Positions 45,075 through 53,700 of a stretch of 64,000 nucleotides of DNA are shown in pieces (positions within the stretch are counted from its first letter, which is position 1; every line of letters starts with the position of its first letter). Below the pieces are notes generated by a model. The model searched no databases. It was not told where the DNA came from and was given only the letters and a program-made list of their open reading frames with translations. Position numbers and translations under genes: made by a program. This DNA comes from Bradyrhizobium barranii subsp. apii (GTDB lineage: Bacteria; Pseudomonadota; Alphaproteobacteria; Rhizobiales; Xanthobacteraceae). The DNA is taken from positions 7,686,501 through 7,750,500 of the forward strand of contig NZ_CP096255.1 of NCBI RefSeq assembly GCF_011516635.5, given 5' to 3'.

Positions 45075-46397
45075 CTAGCTCGAGGCATTCAATGCCGGCC
45101 GCGACCCGCCCGTAGCCCAATCGAGAAGCTCAATCGTGTGTACGACCGGAACTGACGTGCCACTGGCAATCTGCACCATGCAGCCGATATTGCCCGCGGC
45201 AATCATGTCCGGCTTGACGCTTGCGATGTTGGCGACCTTGCGGTCGCGCAACCGGCCCGCAAGCTCGGGCTGGAGAATGTTGTAGGTCCCCGCCGAGCCG
45301 CAACACAAATGGCTCTCCGGCACATCTTTCACCACGAATCCATTCTTGGAAAGCAATTCTTTCGGAAGGCCCGTGATTTTCTGCCCGTGCTGCAACGAAC
45401 ACGCGGAGTGATAGGCGACGACGATGTTGTCCTGTCGCGTAGTGGTCGCGAGCTCGAGGCCGGCAACGAATTCGGTGATGTCCTTGGCGAGCGCGGACAC
45501 CTGCGCTGCATCGGCGGCGAACGCCGTGTCCTCGCGCAGGAGATAGCCGTAGTCCTTGATCACCGTGCCGCAGCCGGAGGCCGTCACCAGGATGGCGTCG
45601 AGCCCCTCGCCGACCGCTTCCTTTCGCCACACCGCGACGTTGGCGCGGGCCCGCGCCAACGCATCCTGGTCGTTGCCCAGATGATGGGTCAGCGCGCCGC
45701 AGCACTGCTCGTCCCGGACCAGGACAACCTCGATGCCGTGGCGGGTGAGGAGGCTGATGGCGGCCTGGTTGATGCGCGGCGCCAGCACCTGCTGGGCACA
45801 GCCTTGCAGCAGCGCGACCCGGCCGCGCTTCTTGCCGAGTGCCGCGAACACGCTGCCGGGGAGCGGGCCCGGCGACGGCAGACGGTTCGGCGCCAGCGCC
45901 AGCATCGCCTTGAGGCGCTGGATCAGGCCGGGCGTCGCCGACGGCCGCGGCGTCGGCAGGAATACGGCAAGCGGACGGGCGAGCCGCGCCAGCCACATGC
46001 TGGTGCGGAAGAGCTGCGGATTCGGCAGGACAAAGGCCAGCACCTGGCGCAACAGCCGCTCGGTCAGCGGCCGCTGGTAGCGCTGTTCGATCCGGACCCG
46101 GGCCTGGTCGACGAGGTGCATGTAGTTCACCCCTGAGGGGCAGGTCGTCATGCAGGACAGACACGACAGGCAGCGGTCGATATGCTTGACCACCTCGGCC
46201 GTCGGGGCCTGGTCCTTCTCCAGCATCTCCTTGATCAGGTAGATGCGGCCGCGCGGGCTATCGAGCTCGTCGCCTAGCAGTACATAGGTCGGGCAGGTTG
46301 CAGTGCAGAAGCCGCAATGGACGCAGGCGCGCAGGATCTTGTCGGCTTCCGCGATGTCGGGGTCGGCGAGCTGCGCCAGTGAGAATTCGGTCTTCAT
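45075..46397 (-). CDS. glcF: Glycolate oxidase iron-sulfur subunit GlcF
   Basis: GlcF is the [4Fe-4S] electron-transfer subunit of glycolate oxidase. The 440-residue protein has two cluster motifs, CVHCGFCTATCPTY and CLSCLSCMTTCPSG in the first 80 residues, and two CCG/cysteine-rich domains (EQCCGALTHHLG and SHLCCGSAGTYN) in the C-terminal half. The length matches GlcF. The start overlaps the glcE stop by 4 bases. Together with GlcD and GlcE it oxidises glycolate to glyoxylate at the membrane. Confidence 0.95.
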   Translation of the reverse strand: MKTEFSLAQLADPDIAEADKILRACVHCGFCTATCPTYVLLGDELDSPRGRIYLIKEMLEKDQAPTAEVVKHIDRCLSCLSCMTTCPSGVNYMHLVDQARVRIEQRYQRPLTERLLRQVLAFVLPNPQLFRTSMWLARLARPLAVFLPTPRPSATPGLIQRLKAMLALAPNRLPSPGPLPGSVFAALGKKRGRVALLQGCAQQVLAPRINQAAISLLTRHGIEVVLVRDEQCCGALTHHLGNDQDALARARANVAVWRKEAVGEGLDAILVTASGCGTVIKDYGYLLREDTAFAADAAQVSALAKDITEFVAGLELATTTRQDNIVVAYHSACSLQHGQKITGLPKELLSKNGFVVKDVPESHLCCGSAGTYNILQPELAGRLRDRKVANIASVKPDMIAAGNIGCMVQIASGTSVPVVHTIELLDWATGGSRPALNASS

Positions 46398-47632
46398 GCC
46401 GCAGCGCCCCGCGTCAGCCGCCCCCGGTTGAGAATGGTTTTCGGATCGAAACTGGCGCGGACCCGATCGCTCAGCGCGGCAATGCCGGGCGCCTGCGGAT
46501 GGAATACGTCGACACCGCGCCTGACGTCCTCGGCCGCCCGGATCAGCGTGGCGTGCCCGCCGACCGCATCGGCGCGCTGGCGCACGGCCGGGGCATGCGC
46601 ATCGGCCTTAGGCGGCAGTGCGGCCCAGATCAGGCCGCCGCCCCAATCGTAGATGATGTCGCCGCCGGTCTCGCGCGCCAGCTGGGTCCCGAGCGCCGCG
46701 CCGGAAGCCGGCGGACAGACGATCCGCCACACCGGCCAGGCCCCAACTGCACCGCCGGCCGCGAACGGCAGGACGTCGCGGATCGTGGCCCACAATGCGG
46801 CAGACGCCGCATCCTCGACCAGCGTCGCGGTTCCGAACGGCGCCAGCAATTCGCGCAGCGAGCCGGCGCGGTGCGCGGCGGACGCCGTGATGCCCTCGAG
46901 CCGCAGCACGGTCAGCGCTTCGCCCTGGCTGGCGATGTCGCCCAGCCCGTCGGTCTTCGCCCGGAAGGCCGATTTCGGCAGATGCGCGGCGGCGGAGACG
47001 TCGAAGGGCGAGCCGAGCGCCGCGGTCATCGCCTTGTTGGCGACGGCATCGTCGAGCCCGCGCAGCAGCAGCGTCCGCTCCGCTTCGGGCTTCGGCATCA
47101 CCTTGAGCGTCACCTCGGTCATCACCGACAGCGTGCCCCAGGACCCCGCCAGCAGCTTGCAGAGGTCGTAGCCGGTGACGTTCTTCACCACCTTGCCGCC
47201 GGTCTTGAAGCTGTCGCCGAAACCGGAGACGGCGTGCGCCCCGAGCAGGTGATCGCGCGCCCCGCCCGCCTTGATCCGCCGCGGACCGGCGAGACCGGCC
47301 GCGATCATGCCGCCGATGGTACCCAACGCGGGCGTGCCGAGCAGCGGCGCCGTATTCATCGGCTCGAAGGCGAATTGCTGGTTCTTGGCATCGATCAGCG
47401 ACAGCACGTCGGCCAGCGGCGCGCCGGCCTGGAGCGTGACGATCAGCTCGTTGGGTTCGTAGGAGGTGACGGCATTCAGCGCGGAGAGGTCGAGCACGGC
47501 GTTGGTCGCCATCGTGTGGCCAATGCTGCGCTTGCTGCCATGACCGATGATCTCGAGCGGCTGCTCGTTGGCAATCGCCGCGCGCACCACCTCTTCGACG
47601 TCTTTGGCGTCTCTGACCCTGAGCGTATCCAC
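46394..47632 (-). CDS. glcE: Glycolate oxidase FAD-binding subunit GlcE
   Basis: The 412-residue protein is the smaller flavin-binding subunit of glycolate oxidase. It has an N-terminal PP-loop-like FAD-binding fold (DTLRVRDAKDVEEVVRAAIANEQPLEIIGHGSKRSIG, LIVTLQAGAPLADV, MNTAPLLGTPALGTIGGMIAAGLAG, with KTGGKVVKNVTGYDLCKLL). Ends at a short Arg/Gly tail. It overlaps glcF (ATGA) but is separated from glcD by two unrelated genes, an uncommon arrangement. Confidence 0.94.
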   Translation of the reverse strand: MDTLRVRDAKDVEEVVRAAIANEQPLEIIGHGSKRSIGHTMATNAVLDLSALNAVTSYEPNELIVTLQAGAPLADVLSLIDAKNQQFAFEPMNTAPLLGTPALGTIGGMIAAGLAGPRRIKAGGARDHLLGAHAVSGFGDSFKTGGKVVKNVTGYDLCKLLAGSWGTLSVMTEVTLKVMPKPEAERTLLLRGLDDAVANKAMTAALGSPFDVSAAAHLPKSAFRAKTDGLGDIASQGEALTVLRLEGITASAAHRAGSLRELLAPFGTATLVEDAASAALWATIRDVLPFAAGGAVGAWPVWRIVCPPASGAALGTQLARETGGDIIYDWGGGLIWAALPPKADAHAPAVRQRADAVGGHATLIRAAEDVRRGVDVFHPQAPGIAALSDRVRASFDPKTILNRGRLTRGAAA

Positions 47633-47729
47633 GGGAAAAGGCGGTAGCGAAATTCGCCGCCAAAATCAAATGCGGCGTGACGCCGGCGATCAGCGCCGGT
47701 GCAGTCGGGGATCCCGCACGGGCGACCAC

Positions 47730-47755
47730 AACGCTTCGATCATGATCGAAGCGTT
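47730..47755. promoter_or_regulatory. Perfect 26-bp palindrome upstream of glcE
   Basis: The half AACGCTTCGATCA is followed directly by its complement. A further CTTCGATCA half-site stands at 47769-47777. The palindrome is in the divergent gap between glcE-glcF (minus, starting 47632) and the frameshifted monooxygenase (plus), about 100 bases before both. Such a site could bind a dimeric regulator of glycolate use; the regulator is not known. Confidence 0.6.
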
Positions 47756-47853
47756 CACGACATCGACACTTCGATCAGCGGCGAACCAAAGCCGGCAGCC
47801 CCTCGCTACAAGCTTGCGCCGATCGCGATCGAGGCCAACCGATGGAGACAAGC

Positions 47854-48331
47854 ATGCGATCGACACATCAGCGGCTGGTGCCGCGCGTCCACGAAGCGTT
47901 CAGCCGCAGGTCGGTGATCCGGGCCTTCGGAGCCGTCCTGGCGATCTATCTCTCGCCATGGGCGGCGGCGTCATCTCAAGCCCAGCAGCAAGGAGCAAGG
48001 ACCATGAACCACTATGCCACGCAGAAATCCCTCAGCGACGCCGTCGACGGCGGCGGCCTGCTCGTCGTCGCGCAATGGGAGACCAAGCCCGGCGAGGCCG
48101 ACAAGGTCGCTCGACCGCTTCCTGCCGGAGGCGCAGCGCGAGGACGGCGTCAAGCTGTTCCTGATCTCGCGCGCCAAGGACAATCCGGCCCAGTTCCTGT
48201 TCTACGAGCTGTTCCGCGACGAGGCGGCTTTCAAGGCGCATCAGGAGAGCGCACATTTCAAGACCTGGATCGCCGGCGAAGCCCTGCCGCTGCTGGCGAA
48301 GCGGGAACGGGCTCAATACGCACTCATGTAA
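47854..48331 (+). pseudogene. Frameshifted antibiotic-biosynthesis-monooxygenase-like gene
   Basis: The first frame reads a Tat-like leader (SRRSVIRAFGAVLAIYLSPW), then MNHYATQKSLSDAVDGGGLL and VAQWETKPGEADKVA. At 48106-48110 it breaks, and the next frame continues LDRFLPEAQREDGVKLFLISRAKDNPAQFLFYELFRDEAAFKAHQESAHFKTW to the stop at 48331. Joined, they form a complete ABM (PF03992) domain. A one-base insertion or two-base loss is needed. A second good start with GGAGCAAGGACC is at 48004, so the leader could belong to an older, longer gene. Could also be a sequencing error. Confidence 0.8.
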
Positions 48332-48376
48332 GCACCAGCTCGTACGCCGCGGTTCGATCCGGACCGCGGCATACGA

Positions 48377-49540
48377 CTATATGATCGCGCGCAGCGGCGA
48401 TCTGCGCAGGATCAGGGCCGAGACGGCCAAGCTGCCGATCGCGGCCAACATGGTCAGCAGGAGCGCCTTCGTGAGTGCGAAGAGCGGCAGTGCGTGCAGA
48501 AGCAGGGCAAAGCCGACCAGGATCGGCGGATGGATCAGGTAGACGCCGAAGGCGTTGTCCGAGAGCCATCTGGCGACCGGCCCTTGCGCGTCGAAATAGC
48601 GGCGGTAGACGGCCAGCATCAAGAGACCCATGCCGACGCAGACCAGCGCCTCCCACAGGCACTTCCCGGCACTGACGAAGTTGAAGCCGCCTGCATAGAG
48701 CGCGGTGTCACCCTGCAGGCCTCCCCCGAACAGCACGAGCGCTGCAAACAGCGGCACAGAGAGCGACAGCGCGAGCAGTCCCCAGCGGATACAGGAGCGC
48801 GCGGCAAGCCCAAGCATCCAATTGCCGCGATAGCCGACGGCGCCGGCTGCGAACATGAGAGCGTATTGCGGGAGATCGCCGGGGTGAACGTTGAGCACGG
48901 AGGTATCGGCGTGGATGGCAATGCGAACGGCGAAGGTGAGTGCCGCCATGGCCGCAACGAACAGAACAATCCCCGTGCCGCACAGCGCAACCTTGGGCTC
49001 CCGCCATCCAGTCTGGCGGATCAGGCCATAGAGGAGCGAGACCAGCAGCAGCACCGCGCAAAACCACATCGGTCCCGTCTCGGAAAGCCATTCGCCGTCC
49101 ATCAGATGGGTCAGCCATTGATGGCCGAAACCGCCCTTGCCCCAAGTCCATGACAGAAAATACTGCGTCAGCGGGCCGATCACCAACATGTAGAGCAAAG
49201 TCGGCAAGCCGAGCCTGATCAGCCGATCACGCGCAAATTTCGAAAGTCCTTTCCGATCGAAGGCGCCGACGGCGAAATAGCCGGCGATGAAGAATAGCGC
49301 GGCCATGAAGAAGGCCTGGAGGAAGCTCTGATAGATGCCGAAGAAGAGGGCCGTGCCGAAGCCGGTCTCCCGCCGGTCGACATAGTACCAATTGCCGAAC
49401 GGACTGTAGGTGTCGGCTGCGTGCATGCTCAGCACGAGAATGATCATCGACCAGCGGATGTTGTCGATGAACAGCAGGCGCGACTTCGCCAGCGGCCTGC
49501 CCGGCGCTTCTTTCGTCACACTGATCCGAACGTCCGCCAT
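48377..49540 (-). CDS. Membrane acyltransferase (acyltransferase 3 / OpgC-like)
   Basis: The 387-residue protein has about ten hydrophobic segments. The N-terminal RLLFIDNIRWSMIILVLSMHAADTY contains the conserved Arg and His of the acyltransferase-3 family, followed by FFIAGYFAVGAFDRKG and RLIRLGLPTLLYML. Family members acylate sugars, Nod factors, LPS or glucans. It is separate from the glc genes in function but stands between glcE and glcD, 27 bases after the glcD stop, so it may be cotranscribed with glcD. Confidence 0.85.
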   Translation of the reverse strand: MADVRISVTKEAPGRPLAKSRLLFIDNIRWSMIILVLSMHAADTYSPFGNWYYVDRRETGFGTALFFGIYQSFLQAFFMAALFFIAGYFAVGAFDRKGLSKFARDRLIRLGLPTLLYMLVIGPLTQYFLSWTWGKGGFGHQWLTHLMDGEWLSETGPMWFCAVLLLVSLLYGLIRQTGWREPKVALCGTGIVLFVAAMAALTFAVRIAIHADTSVLNVHPGDLPQYALMFAAGAVGYRGNWMLGLAARSCIRWGLLALSLSVPLFAALVLFGGGLQGDTALYAGGFNFVSAGKCLWEALVCVGMGLLMLAVYRRYFDAQGPVARWLSDNAFGVYLIHPPILVGFALLLHALPLFALTKALLLTMLAAIGSLAVSALILRRSPLRAII

Positions 49541-49567
49541 GTCGCCGCCATGCCGGGTATCCGACCG

Positions 49568-51061
49568 TCAGAACCGCGGAATGTCCGGGAATGCTACCTT
49601 GCCGGCATGCACATGCATGCGGCCGAGCTCGGCGCAGCGATGCAGGGTCGGAAACACCTTTCCGGGATTGAGCAGGCCCTGCGCGTCAAAAGCGCATTTC
49701 AGGCGCTGCTGCTGGTTGAGGTCGATCTCGGTGAACATCTCCGGCATCAGGTCGCGCTTCTCGATGCCGACGCCGTGCTCGCCGGTGAGCACGCCGCCGA
49801 ACTCGACGCAGGCGCGCAGGATGTCGGCGCCGAAGGCTTCGGCGCGCTCGATCTCGCCGGGCTTGTTGGCATCGTAGAGGATCAGCGGATGCAGATTGCC
49901 GTCGCCGGCGTGGAACACGTTGGCGCAGCCGAGCTGGTATTTTTCCGACAGCTCGCGGATGCGCGCCAGCGCCTTCGGCAGCGCGCCGCGGGGAATCGTG
50001 CCGTCCATGCAGAGATAATCGGGCGAGATGCGGCCAACGGCCGGAAACGCGGCTTTGCGGCCGGCCCAGAACAAATTGCGCTCGGCTTCCGAGGTCGAGA
50101 TCTGGCAGGTGGTCGAGCCGCAGGCATTCGCAATGGTCTCGACGCGCGTGATCAGCTCGTCGACCTCGATCTTGGGACCGTCGAGCTCGATGATGAGCAG
50201 CGCTTCGACATCGAGCGGATAGCCGGCATGAACGAAGGCCTCGGCGGCGTGGATCGCCGGCTTGTCCATCATCTCCATGCCGCCGGGAATGATGCCGGCG
50301 CCGATGATGCGCGCCACGCATTCGCCGGCCGCCTCGACCTGCGCGAAGCCGACCATCAGCGCCCGCGCCGTCTCCGGCTTTTGCAGGATGCGCACCGTGA
50401 TTTCGGTGATGACCCCGAGCAGCCCTTCCGAGCCGGTGATGACGCCCATCAGGTCGTAGCCCGAATTCTCCGCCGACTTGCCGCCGATGCGCAGGATCTC
50501 GCCGCTCATCAGGACAATCTCGCAACCGAGCACGTTGTTGGTGGTCATGCCGTATTTCAGGCAGTGCACGCCGCCGGAATTCTCCGCGACATTGCCGCCG
50601 ATCGAGCATGCGATCTGCGAGGACGGATCGGGGGCGTAGTAGAAGCCGGCATGCGCGACCGCCTGGCTGATGGCGAGATTGGTGACGCCGGGCTCGGTGA
50701 CGACGACGCGGTTGTCGAAATCGATCTCGCGGATCCGCTTGAACTTGCCGAGGCCGAGCAGCACGCCATCTTCCAGCGGCAGCGCGCCCCCGGACAGCGA
50801 AGTGCCGGAGCCGCGCGGAACCACCTTGATCCCCTGCCCGGCACAATATTTCAGGACGAGCGAGACCTGCTCGGTGGTGTCGGGCAGCACCACGACCATC
50901 GGCGGTTGCCGATAGGCCGTCAGCCCGTCGGATTCGTAGGCCCGCATCTCGGAGGCGCTGTCGATCACGCCCTCGCCGGGCACGATTGCGCGCAATGCAG
51001 CCACGATCTCAGCGCGGCGCGCCAGCACGGTCTGGTCGCTCGCGGGCATCATGATGGCCAT
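49568..51061 (-). CDS. glcD: Glycolate oxidase FAD-linked subunit GlcD
   Basis: The 497-residue protein starts at 51061 behind AAGGAT (MAIMMPASDQTVLARRAEIV). The FAD-binding PP-loop VVPRGSGTSLSGGALPLEDGVLLGLGKF, the CSIGGNVAENSGGVHCLKYGMTTNN and GYDLMGVITGSEGLLGVITEI regions, and the C-terminal HAGDGNLHPLILYD and GGVLTGEHGVGIEKRD motifs are those of GlcD/D-lactate dehydrogenases. GlcE and GlcF are 2 kb downstream, which supports glycolate rather than lactate as substrate. An ATG at 51112 is not favoured. Confidence 0.94.
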   Translation of the reverse strand: MAIMMPASDQTVLARRAEIVAALRAIVPGEGVIDSASEMRAYESDGLTAYRQPPMVVVLPDTTEQVSLVLKYCAGQGIKVVPRGSGTSLSGGALPLEDGVLLGLGKFKRIREIDFDNRVVVTEPGVTNLAISQAVAHAGFYYAPDPSSQIACSIGGNVAENSGGVHCLKYGMTTNNVLGCEIVLMSGEILRIGGKSAENSGYDLMGVITGSEGLLGVITEITVRILQKPETARALMVGFAQVEAAGECVARIIGAGIIPGGMEMMDKPAIHAAEAFVHAGYPLDVEALLIIELDGPKIEVDELITRVETIANACGSTTCQISTSEAERNLFWAGRKAAFPAVGRISPDYLCMDGTIPRGALPKALARIRELSEKYQLGCANVFHAGDGNLHPLILYDANKPGEIERAEAFGADILRACVEFGGVLTGEHGVGIEKRDLMPEMFTEIDLNQQQRLKCAFDAQGLLNPGKVFPTLHRCAELGRMHVHAGKVAFPDIPRF

Positions 51062-51325
51062 AACATATCCTTCCGACTCGTAGCCCACGATCAAATTGTC
51101 GCGGCAAATCAACCACGTCCGCGCCTGTTTGGGTAGGCCATCCGAAAGTCGGAGCGGCCATCTTCAGCGAGTTCGCTCTGGGACAAGTAGGGCAGCATGA
51201 AACCTGTCATGGTTTCGCGGCTTGTCCAAGCCGGGCGGGCCTGCCAAAACCGGCGGGTCCGTCGTTTGCCGACCAGGCAAGACCGACCAGCCTAGACCCA
51301 CCAGGGAAGAGACGAAGAGCACCCG

Positions 51326-51721
51326 ATGACAAAACTGACTTTTGGCGCACTGATGATCCTCACCGTGACTGCCACCGCACCCGCCGCGATGGCGCAGGAT
51401 GTTGCGGCCGGCAAATCGTCGTTCAACAAATGCCTGGCCTGCCACGCCATCGGCGAAGGCGCCAAGAACAAGGTCGGCCCCGAGCTCAACGGCCTCAACG
51501 GCCGCAAGTCAGGCACCGCGCCGGACTACAATTATTCGGATGCGAACAAGAATTCCGGCATCACCTGGGATGAAGCCACGTTCAAGGAATACATCAAGGA
51601 CCCCAAGGCCAAGATCCCCGGCACCAAGATGGCGTTCGCGGGCATCAAGAACGAGAACGAGATCAACAATCTCTGGGCCTTCGTCGCGCAGTTCGACAAG
51701 GACGGGAAAATCAAGCAGTAA
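51326..51721 (+). CDS. Cytochrome c, class I (cytochrome c2-like)
   Basis: The 131-residue protein has a signal peptide (MTKLTFGALMILTVTATAPAAMA) and a single heme c site CLACH followed by AIGEGAKNKVGPELNGLNGRKSG. The Met ligand is in GTKMAFAGIKNENE. It should be a small, soluble periplasmic electron carrier of the c2/c550 type. It starts a monocistronic transcript, ended by a strong hairpin. Confidence 0.93.
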   Translation: MTKLTFGALMILTVTATAPAAMAQDVAAGKSSFNKCLACHAIGEGAKNKVGPELNGLNGRKSGTAPDYNYSDANKNSGITWDEATFKEYIKDPKAKIPGTKMAFAGIKNENEINNLWAFVAQFDKDGKIKQ

Positions 51722-51738
51722 GCGCGTCAACGGCGGCC

Positions 51739-51787
51739 GCCCGAGCTTCGGTTCTGATTGAGTCAGAACCGAAGCTCGGGCTTCTTG
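51739..51787 (+). terminator. Strong terminator of the cytochrome c gene
   Basis: 19-bp perfect arms starting GCCCGAGCTTCGGTTCTGA with a TTGAG loop, followed by TTCTTGTTTT. Confidence 0.85.
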
Positions 51788-51790
51788 TTT

Positions 51791-51841
51791 TGACGCATTT
51801 TCTTCACGCGAACCGGTATCCACTTCGCTCTAAAACGCTTT
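51791..51841. repeat. Rhizobial intergenic repeat fragment (CACGCGAACCGGTATCC)
   Basis: A segment with TTTTCTTCACGCGAACCGGT followed by TATCCACTTCGCTC and AAAACGCTT. I recognise this motif as a common dispersed repeat in Bradyrhizobium. It lies between convergent genes (cytochrome c and the hydrolase). Confidence 0.55.
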
Positions 51842-52823
51842 AATCGGCGGCCGCCTGCGCCGGGGCGATTTTCCCGATCATCGTCTCGATCTCCGTCTTC
51901 ACCAGATCCGGCACAGCGTTCTGCACCATGTGGCCGAGATCGGGCAGCACGATCAGCTTGGCACCCGGCACCATCGCGGCGAAGGGACGCGCGTGGATGG
52001 CGGTCTTCACCGTCTTGTCGGGCTCGCCAGCGATGATCGTGACCGGTGCCTTGATCTCGCCATAACGCGCAGCCTGCGCCGTCACCGCTTCCTTCAGCGT
52101 CACCAGGTCGTAGGCATTGGCGATAAACTCGCGCGGGCGCAGCAATAGCGGCGTCGCGGAGTCCTGCACGAAGCCGTCCGGCATGATTTGCGGCAGGAAG
52201 ACGCTGCGCGCGCCGGCCTCGGCAACGAAATACCCCATCGGCAGCGTGATGGTGTAGGCGAGCAGCGGGCCGATCACCGGCGTTGCGACGATCTCGTTGT
52301 AGCGGCCGACGCCGCCGCGCCAGGGGTGGGTCACCGGCGCCAGCATGACGAGGCCGGCGACACGGCCGGGATGATCGAGCGCGATCCGCGCGCCGAGCGC
52401 ACCGCTCCAGGAATGCACGACGAAGACCGCGCGATCGATCCCGAGCTTACGAAGCGCCTCGTCAATCATCCGGGCCTGGATCTGCGGCGTCGAATCCCGC
52501 CGCCGCATCCGCGGGCTCCAGCCGTGACCGGGACGGTCGATCAAAATGACGCGATGGTCTTTGGCCAGGAGGTCGCCGAGCGGACGCCGCATCGCTTCGA
52601 GATTGGAGCTCGCGCCATGCAGCATCACGATCGGCATGCCTGAACCGCGCGGACCGATATCGACGACATGAAGCACAGCGCCGTCGACCTCGACCATCCG
52701 GCCCTGAGGCGGAAAGGCGCGTTGCACGGCGAGGACGCCGGCCTGCGTGGCCAGCGCCAGCAGCACCAGCGCGGTCACGACTGACATCACGATCATGGAG
52801 AGAATCCGGACGATCCAGGGCAC
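51840..52823 (-). CDS. Alpha/beta hydrolase with N-terminal membrane anchor
   Basis: The 327-residue protein begins with a hydrophobic anchor (MPWIVRILSMIVMSVVTALV). It has the oxyanion loop MLHGASSNLEAM, LIDRPGHGWSPR, a nucleophile elbow reading VHSWSGALG instead of GHSxGG, an acid in IIAGEPDKTV and the His in LPDLGHMVQ. The triad is complete, with the first Gly of the elbow replaced. It resembles the broad AB hydrolase-1 family; substrate unknown. It stands alone. Confidence 0.8.
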   Translation of the reverse strand: MPWIVRILSMIVMSVVTALVLLALATQAGVLAVQRAFPPQGRMVEVDGAVLHVVDIGPRGSGMPIVMLHGASSNLEAMRRPLGDLLAKDHRVILIDRPGHGWSPRMRRRDSTPQIQARMIDEALRKLGIDRAVFVVHSWSGALGARIALDHPGRVAGLVMLAPVTHPWRGGVGRYNEIVATPVIGPLLAYTITLPMGYFVAEAGARSVFLPQIMPDGFVQDSATPLLLRPREFIANAYDLVTLKEAVTAQAARYGEIKAPVTIIAGEPDKTVKTAIHARPFAAMVPGAKLIVLPDLGHMVQNAVPDLVKTEIETMIGKIAPAQAAAD

Positions 52824-53125
52824 CTGGCAGTTACGAGACTAGCGGGCGGCAGTTTCGCTCCGTGGAACCCGGCGCTCCACTTGAAAAGCCGGGGCTGTGG
52901 ATATGTGCATAATTCGAGTATGAAAAAAGGCAGCAAAATCAATGGCATTCCCCGCAGCGCGCAAGCCTCGGACCAGCTTCATGCAGTCGTCATCGCGGCT
53001 TCCATATAATCGCCACGGTCGGTTCCGCCATCTAGGCGCGGGTGGGCGCCGATCCTCCTCGCAAACTCCAAGGGGATGCGGGAAAGGCCGGCAGGATTTG
53101 TCCTGATTTGAACCGGAGAATGTCG
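52824..53125. other. Intergenic, 300 bases, nothing definite
   Basis: A 29-codon open frame at 52920-53009 has no ribosome-binding site and ordinary composition. No other gene or structure is evident. Confidence 0.35.
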
Positions 53126-53308
53126 ATGAGCTTCAGATCCAAAGACACTGCGATCGACGAGATCGTGGCGAGCTGCAACGGTGACCTGCGCGGTGCAGTG
53201 CGGGCACTGCTTCTGATCAACGAGCATCTCGAGACGGAGCTTGCAAAGGCTTACGCCGCGGCCGCCGATCACGGCCTTGTCGAGCGCGCCGGTAGCGTCC
53301 TGCACTAA
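53126..53308 (+). CDS. Conserved small protein, 60 residues
   Basis: ATG 53126 has GGAGA 7 bases upstream and gives MSFRSKDTAIDEIVASCNGD, then RGAVRALLLINEHLETELAKAYAAAADHG. A compact helical protein with a single Cys. It looks like a genuine small protein conserved in bradyrhizobia; the function is unknown. An in-frame ATG at 53120 adds two residues. Convergent with the secreted protein at 53316. Confidence 0.65.
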   Translation: MSFRSKDTAIDEIVASCNGDLRGAVRALLLINEHLETELAKAYAAAADHGLVERAGSVLH

Positions 53309-53315
53309 GTGCAGG

Positions 53316-53576
53316 CTAGTTCGTTCCGTCCTCGTCCTTTTCCTCGTCGGGTGTGACCGCAGGGCAGGCGCGGATCGTCGAACGGGCAAGCTTGGCATCG
53401 GCCCTGGACGTGTAGGGACCGTCGCCGAACCAGATGTCGCCGATGATCACGGGATTGCTGGTTACGATGTTGCATTTGCCGGTGGCGCGATTGCCGACCA
53501 CCCAGAACAAGCCGTCGGCGAGGCTCATCGAGCCCGACGCGAGCAGCAATACACCTGCAAAGATCAAACGCTTCAT
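53316..53576 (-). CDS. Small secreted protein, 86 residues
   Basis: From ATG 53576 it has a signal peptide (MKRLIFAGVLLLASGSMSLA) and a short mature domain, DGLFWVVGNRATGKCNIVTSN, PVIIGDIWFGDGPYTSRADAK, TIRACPAVTPDEEKDED. Two Cys may pair. Function unknown. The frame is open to 53666 without family support. Confidence 0.65.
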   Translation of the reverse strand: MKRLIFAGVLLLASGSMSLADGLFWVVGNRATGKCNIVTSNPVIIGDIWFGDGPYTSRADAKLARSTIRACPAVTPDEEKDEDGTN

Positions 53577-53700
53577 GGCCGTGCTCCTGCCATGCAGGTA
53601 GGCCTGCGCGCGCTTCAACAATACCCCTGAGAACGCCGCACGTGTGATCGTGGTTAATCCGCGCACGCCGCAATCACTCGGGAAATGATCAACTTGTCCG

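Noticed and set aside
52920..53009. 29-codon plus-strand frame starting MKKGSKINGIPRS
   Set aside because: No ribosome-binding site, no hydrophobic or other pattern.
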